From Roseiarcus sp963782255 (lineage in GTDB: Bacteria; Pseudomonadota; Alphaproteobacteria; Rhizobiales; Beijerinckiaceae), in assembly GCA_963782255.1 (NCBI GenBank), contig CAWAIS010000001.1:3100001-3164000 (forward strand): 64,000 nt of DNA, written 5' to 3'. This document shows, piece after piece, positions 60,727-64,000 of this stretch; the first letter of the stretch is position 1, and each line of letters begins with the position of its first letter. The position numbers and the translations under genes were made by a program. The notes beneath the pieces were generated by a model. That model was not told the origin of the DNA and made no database searches. It saw only the letters and a program-made list of their open reading frames with translations.

Positions 60727-61752
60727 TCAGCGCCGCGGCTGAGGGCGCGCGCCGCCCTGCGCCTTGATGGCTTTCAGCACCTTTTCCGGCGTGATCGGCA
60801 ATTCGTCGACGCGCACGCCGACCGCGTTGAAGATCGCATTGGCGACCGCCGGCATGACGGGATTGGCGCACATTTCTCCGGGCCCTTTGGCGCCGAACGG
60901 CCCATCCGCGGCAGGACGTTCGAGCACCGCGATGTCGTGCGGGCAGATGTCGCCTGGGCCCGGCATCACATATTCGACGAAGTCGCGCGGTCCGTGCGCG
61001 GGGTCGGGATAGTAGGGCTCGGGCGTCTCGTAGAGCGCGTGGCTGACGCCCATCCATGCGCCGCCGACAAGCTGCTGCTCGACGAGACGCGGGTTCAACG
61101 CCCGCCCGAGCTCGTAGGCGCTGTCCATCCGCACCATCGTCACTTCGCCCGTCTCGTCGTCAACCTCGACCTCGGCGACGAGGCAGGCGTGCGCGTAGCA
61201 GGTCGCCGGCGACATTTCGCCCGTCTCCGGATCGACCGACGACAGCGGCACGAGAAAGATGCCGCGGCCCGAGATCGTGCGCCCCTGCTTAAATTGCGCC
61301 GCGATCGCGACCTCCCTGGTCGAGATCGAGCGGTGCGGCGCGCCTTTCACGTGGATGGCGCCGCGCCCGTCGGTCTCGAGGTCCGCGACATTGACCTCAA
61401 GCTCCTCGGCCGCCGCCTCCATCATGACCGCGCGCGCCTCGCGCGCCGCCGCCGCAACTGCGTTGCCGACGCGATGGGTGCCGCGCGAGGCGAAGCTGCC
61501 CATGCAATGGGGCCCCGTGTCGGAATCGGCCGTATCGACGTAGACGTCCTCGACCGGAACGCCGAGCGTCTCGGCGCAAATCTGCCGCGTCACCGACTTC
61601 ATGCCCTGGCCGAGATCGATCGAGGACAGCGACACAGTGAACTTGCCGCTCGGATTGGAATGAACCAGCGCCTGACTCGGATCGCCGCCGAGATTCATGC
61701 CGATCGGGTAGTTGATCGAGGCCATGCCGCGTCCGCGAAGCTTCGCCATCAT
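60727..61752 (-). CDS. Mo-hydroxylase molybdopterin-binding subunit, C-terminal part
   Basis: A 341-residue protein matching the second half of the xanthine-dehydrogenase-family large subunit: molybdopterin-binding SIDLGQGMKSVTRQICAE, GSFASRGTHRVGNAV, and FGAKGPGEM with the catalytic Glu. It begins where the upstream gene's homology ends. The gene has its own GGAGG and two adjacent ATGs (61752, 61749) overlapping the upstream stop, so the split is organised and not an obvious frameshift. Both halves must associate to form the active site. Confidence 0.92.
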   Translation of the reverse strand: MMAKLRGRGMASINYPIGMNLGGDPSQALVHSNPSGKFTVSLSSIDLGQGMKSVTRQICAETLGVPVEDVYVDTADSDTGPHCMGSFASRGTHRVGNAVAAAAREARAVMMEAAAEELEVNVADLETDGRGAIHVKGAPHRSISTREVAIAAQFKQGRTISGRGIFLVPLSSVDPETGEMSPATCYAHACLVAEVEVDDETGEVTMVRMDSAYELGRALNPRLVEQQLVGGAWMGVSHALYETPEPYYPDPAHGPRDFVEYVMPGPGDICPHDIAVLERPAADGPFGAKGPGEMCANPVMPAVANAIFNAVGVRVDELPITPEKVLKAIKAQGGARPQPRR

Positions 61753-63326
61753 CGCCTCCTGCCGAAGACCGAGGAGAAGCGCGTCGCGCCGTGCGTCGAT
61801 GGCGCGGATTGCGGCTCATGGGCAGGCGACGGAGGCTCGGCTGGTCGGAATGGTTCGGGCGGCGCAGGCCGGTCGTAGGTCGTGCGCTGCGCTGCGATGG
61901 GTCTCGGCGAGACGGCCGCGTCGCGCGTCGTTGGCGGCGCTGCGGCGCGCGCTCCGCCTCCATCCTTGCGCGAGGACATGCGCTTGTATTGCTCTCCGAT
62001 CCGCCAGTTCGCCTTCTCCGCCGCGACTTGGACGCACTCGATCAGCGCGGTGTTCTTGGCCTCGCGCCGGTGCGCCTTCATGTCGCCGTCGCGGTGGGCG
62101 TTGAGGATGCGGAACTCCATCGGATCCATGCCGACGAGATGGGCGAGCTTGTCCATCTGGCATTCGATGGCGAAGTCGACCGCAGTCACGCCGAAGCCGC
62201 GCATCGCGGTCGCCGGCACGCGGTTGGTGAAGACGCAATAGACATCCGCGTAAACATTCGGGATCGTATACGGTCCGGGAAGGTGAGCGGCGCATTTGAC
62301 GGCGGCGTAGCTCGACAGACGCGTGTACGCGCCGCTGTCGAACAGGCAGCGAAACTTGCGCGCAAGAATGCGGCCGTCGCGCGAAACGCCGTCCTTGATC
62401 CAGATGCGCTCGGCGCCGCGCGGCGCGCAATATTGCATCTCCTCCTCGCGACCGATCACGTAGCGCACGGGCCGTCCCGTCAGCATCGCGCCGAGAATCG
62501 CGAGCGGCTCGGTGACGGTGTCGACCTTGCCGCCGAAGCCGCCGCCGACCGTGCCGCCGACAAAATGCAGCTTGTTCGACGGCACGTCGAGAATCTTGGC
62601 GCAGGTGTCGAGCGAGAAGAAGAGCGCCTGGGTCGAAGTGTAGACGACATAGCGGCCGTTGGTCTCGGGCGCGGCGATCGAGCCGTTCGTCTCCGTCGGG
62701 GCGTGCTCAATCGGCGACATCTGGTAGCGCTGCTCGAGAATGTGATCCGCCTCGGCAAAACCGCGCTCGACGTCGCCGAACCGCAGCTTCTGATGATCGT
62801 AAATGTCATGATAGATGAACGTATTCTGCGGATAGGTCTCGTTGACGACCGGCGCGCCGCGCTTCATCGCCTCCTCGACGTCGAACACGGCCGGCAGCGG
62901 GTCATAGTCGATGCGGATCGTCGCGAGCGCTTCGAATGCGGCCCGGTGGCTGTCGGCGACCACGGCCACGATCGGCTCGCCCTTGTAGCGCACCTTGTCG
63001 ACCGCGAGCGTGGGCTCGTCGTCCTTGCCGAAGTTGATGAGGCTTAAGAGCGTGTTGAGGTTGCGCGGCACGTCGGCGCCGCGAATGATCCGCTCGACAC
63101 CGGGATGGCGCTCGGCCTCGCCGATATCGATGCGCCGGATGCGCGCATGCGAATGCGGGCTGCGCAAGACCTTGAGGTGCAGCATCCCTTGCAGATTGTG
63201 GTCGTTGAAGAAGGTCGAGGTCGCCGTGACATGGCCGAGCATGTCCTGACGCTGGGTCGGCTTGCCGATCTCGTTCAGGTTGTCGTCGCGCTCGTCGGCG
63301 AAGATGTCCTTGCGCAGTTCCAGCAT
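61749..63326 (-). CDS. Mo-hydroxylase molybdopterin-binding subunit, N-terminal part with Pro-rich tail
   Basis: A 525-residue protein matching the first half of the xanthine-dehydrogenase-family large subunit: VTATSTFFNDHNLQGMLHLK, VVADSHRAAFEAL, GGTVGGGFGGK and TNRVPATAMRGFGV. Homology stops near VAAEKANW (about residue 450) and a 75-residue Pro/Ala/Arg-rich tail follows, which ordinary members lack. Known heterotetrameric nicotinate dehydrogenase also splits this subunit into roughly 50- and 37-kDa chains. The substrate is not assignable. Confidence 0.92.
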   Translation of the reverse strand: MLELRKDIFADERDDNLNEIGKPTQRQDMLGHVTATSTFFNDHNLQGMLHLKVLRSPHSHARIRRIDIGEAERHPGVERIIRGADVPRNLNTLLSLINFGKDDEPTLAVDKVRYKGEPIVAVVADSHRAAFEALATIRIDYDPLPAVFDVEEAMKRGAPVVNETYPQNTFIYHDIYDHQKLRFGDVERGFAEADHILEQRYQMSPIEHAPTETNGSIAAPETNGRYVVYTSTQALFFSLDTCAKILDVPSNKLHFVGGTVGGGFGGKVDTVTEPLAILGAMLTGRPVRYVIGREEEMQYCAPRGAERIWIKDGVSRDGRILARKFRCLFDSGAYTRLSSYAAVKCAAHLPGPYTIPNVYADVYCVFTNRVPATAMRGFGVTAVDFAIECQMDKLAHLVGMDPMEFRILNAHRDGDMKAHRREAKNTALIECVQVAAEKANWRIGEQYKRMSSRKDGGGARAAAPPTTRDAAVSPRPIAAQRTTYDRPAPPEPFRPAEPPSPAHEPQSAPSTHGATRFSSVFGRRR

Positions 63327-63338
63327 CGTTCATGCCTC

Positions 63339-63818
63339 TCAGGCGCGTCGCGCGCCGCGTCCCGCGGCGGCGAGGACGGCGTTGATGATCGGTTCGTAAC
63401 CGGTGCAGCGGCAGATGTTGCCGGAGATCGCCTCGACGACCTCGCCCCGCGTCGGCGAGGAATTGCGCTCGATCAGCGCCTTCGCCGCCATCAGCATGCC
63501 GGGCGTGCAATAGCCGCACTGCGCGGCGAAATTCTGCATGAACGCCGCCTGCAGCGGATGAAGGTCCGGCCCGGCCTTGAGGCCGTCGGCGGTCTCGATC
63601 GCTCTGCCGGCGACGCTCTCGGCGAGCGTCACGCAGGAGAGCACGGGCTCGCCGTCGATGAGGACCGTGCAGGCGCCGCAGCCGCCCTGTCCGCAGCCGA
63701 ACTTTGGCGAATGGTCGCCGACGAGATCGCGCAGCGCCGCGAGCAGGTTCATGCCGCCGTCGACGAAGATTCCGACTTCGCGGCCGTTGTGAGTGAATTG
63801 CAGCGCGGTCTTCGCCAT
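63339..63818 (-). CDS. Mo-hydroxylase 2Fe-2S subunit
   Basis: A 159-residue protein with two [2Fe-2S] clusters: the plant-ferredoxin-type motif GCGQGGCGACTVLIDG with a later Cys, and the C-terminal QCGYCTPGM plus ICRCTGYEPI. It passes electrons from the Mo site to the FAD subunit. ATG at 63818 is chosen by AAAGAGAAG upstream and the usual short N-terminus. It lies 12 bp before the N-terminal Mo subunit gene. Confidence 0.95.
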   Translation of the reverse strand: MAKTALQFTHNGREVGIFVDGGMNLLAALRDLVGDHSPKFGCGQGGCGACTVLIDGEPVLSCVTLAESVAGRAIETADGLKAGPDLHPLQAAFMQNFAAQCGYCTPGMLMAAKALIERNSSPTRGEVVEAISGNICRCTGYEPIINAVLAAAGRGARRA

Positions 63819-63828
63819 CGTCTTCTCT

Positions 63829-64000
63829 TTAAGTCTCGAGGCCGAGCAACAGGCGGCGCAGATGGACGCCGACCACTTCGCGCCGATACCAGGCGCTGGC
63901 GAGAGCGTCGGTCGCGGGCGATGTCCCTTCGGCCGCGACCGCAATCGCGGCCGCCACGCCGGTCGCGTCCAGCGTGCGGCCCTCGAGCGAGCGCTCGGCC
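63829..64000 (-). CDS. Mo-hydroxylase FAD-binding subunit (C-terminal end only)
   Basis: The last 57 codons of a gene that begins beyond the window. The sequence AATDALASAWYRREVVGVHLRR-like (here ending ASAWYRREVVGVHLRRLLL) is the usual end of the FAD-binding subunit of CO-dehydrogenase/xanthine-dehydrogenase-type enzymes. The stop TAA at 63829-63831 lies ten bases before the 2Fe-2S subunit start. Its presence completes the set of redox subunits. Confidence 0.85.
   Translation of the reverse strand, partial: AERSLEGRTLDATGVAAAIAVAAEGTSPATDALASAWYRREVVGVHLRRLLLGLET

Noticed and set aside
60727..63326. Mo subunit split as a simple frameshift or nonsense mutation
   Set aside because: The N-terminal part has a long unique tail after homology ends, and the C-terminal part has its own ribosome site and start codon.
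1..64000. tRNA, rRNA, riboswitch or insertion sequence
   Set aside because: I found no cloverleaf-like T-loop/CCA end, rRNA segment, transposase motif or terminal inverted repeats. Small RNAs cannot be excluded by eye.

Overview
This is one contiguous, GC-rich stretch (most genes look about 65-72% G+C) from an alphaproteobacterium, most likely of the order Hyphomicrobiales (Rhizobiales). The basis is gene order (hflK-hflC-DUF2065-degP; aroK/aroB followed by a CBS-domain transporter; an NDUFA9-like epimerase next to ihfB and a LapA/DUF1049 gene), frequent ATGA overlaps, and a fused AroK-AroB. Family or genus cannot be fixed by reading alone. No rRNA, tRNA, transposase, integrase or CRISPR array was seen.

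Layout. 1-14.6 kb (mostly minus strand): a frameshifted acyltransferase, a four-part cyclase/TolB/TPR/hydrolase protein, a DHA2 exporter (plus), a small membrane protein, an ArsR repressor with the cysteine spacing of persulfide sensors, an M19 dipeptidase, the DegP-DUF2065-HflC-HflK membrane quality-control cluster, a CNNM/CorC-type protein and a fused AroKB. 14.8-19.8 kb (plus): a divergent EF-G paralogue, an NDUFA9-like epimerase, IHF beta, a LapA protein and an ornithine-cyclodeaminase-family protein. 19.8-25.8 kb: a LacI regulator diverging from a YtfQRT-YjfF-like sugar importer. 25.8-28.0 kb: a small secreted protein and a Rieske/FAD reductase. 28.2-35.0 kb: a complete five-enzyme histidine-utilisation set (hutF divergent from hutI-hutH-hutG-hutU).

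35.0-38.7 kb: a lower-GC insertion holding one large gene for a TIR-NACHT-pentapeptide-repeat protein, an NLR-like candidate antiphage sensor/effector. It sits between hut and a polar amino-acid ABC importer (38.7-41.7 kb, minus). This is the most likely immune locus in the window.

41.9-54.7 kb: a ROK regulator diverges from a tightly packed plus-strand operon. It encodes a sugar-type ABC importer, three SDR dehydrogenases, a TIM-barrel isomerase, an APH-type kinase, a remodelled enolase paralogue and a carboxylesterase, and looks like a catabolic route for an unidentified (possibly esterified) polyol or sugar acid. 55.3-64.0 kb (minus): a molybdenum-hydroxylase operon (FAD subunit, 2Fe-2S subunit, a Mo-binding subunit split into two genes, MoxR and CoxE-type maturation genes) followed by an amidohydrolase, a metallo-beta-lactamase-fold hydrolase and an SMP-30/isochorismatase-like fusion. 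That set fits hydroxylation and then hydrolytic opening of an unknown, possibly heterocyclic, substrate.

The observations most worth following are the TIR-NACHT protein with its recently expanded repeats, the enolase paralogue that has lost a phosphate-contacting histidine and sits beside a kinase, the SMP-30/isochorismatase fusion with Cys replaced by Ser, the split Mo subunit, the cyclase fused to a hydrolase domain lacking its nucleophile, and the EF-G paralogue lacking its catalytic His.
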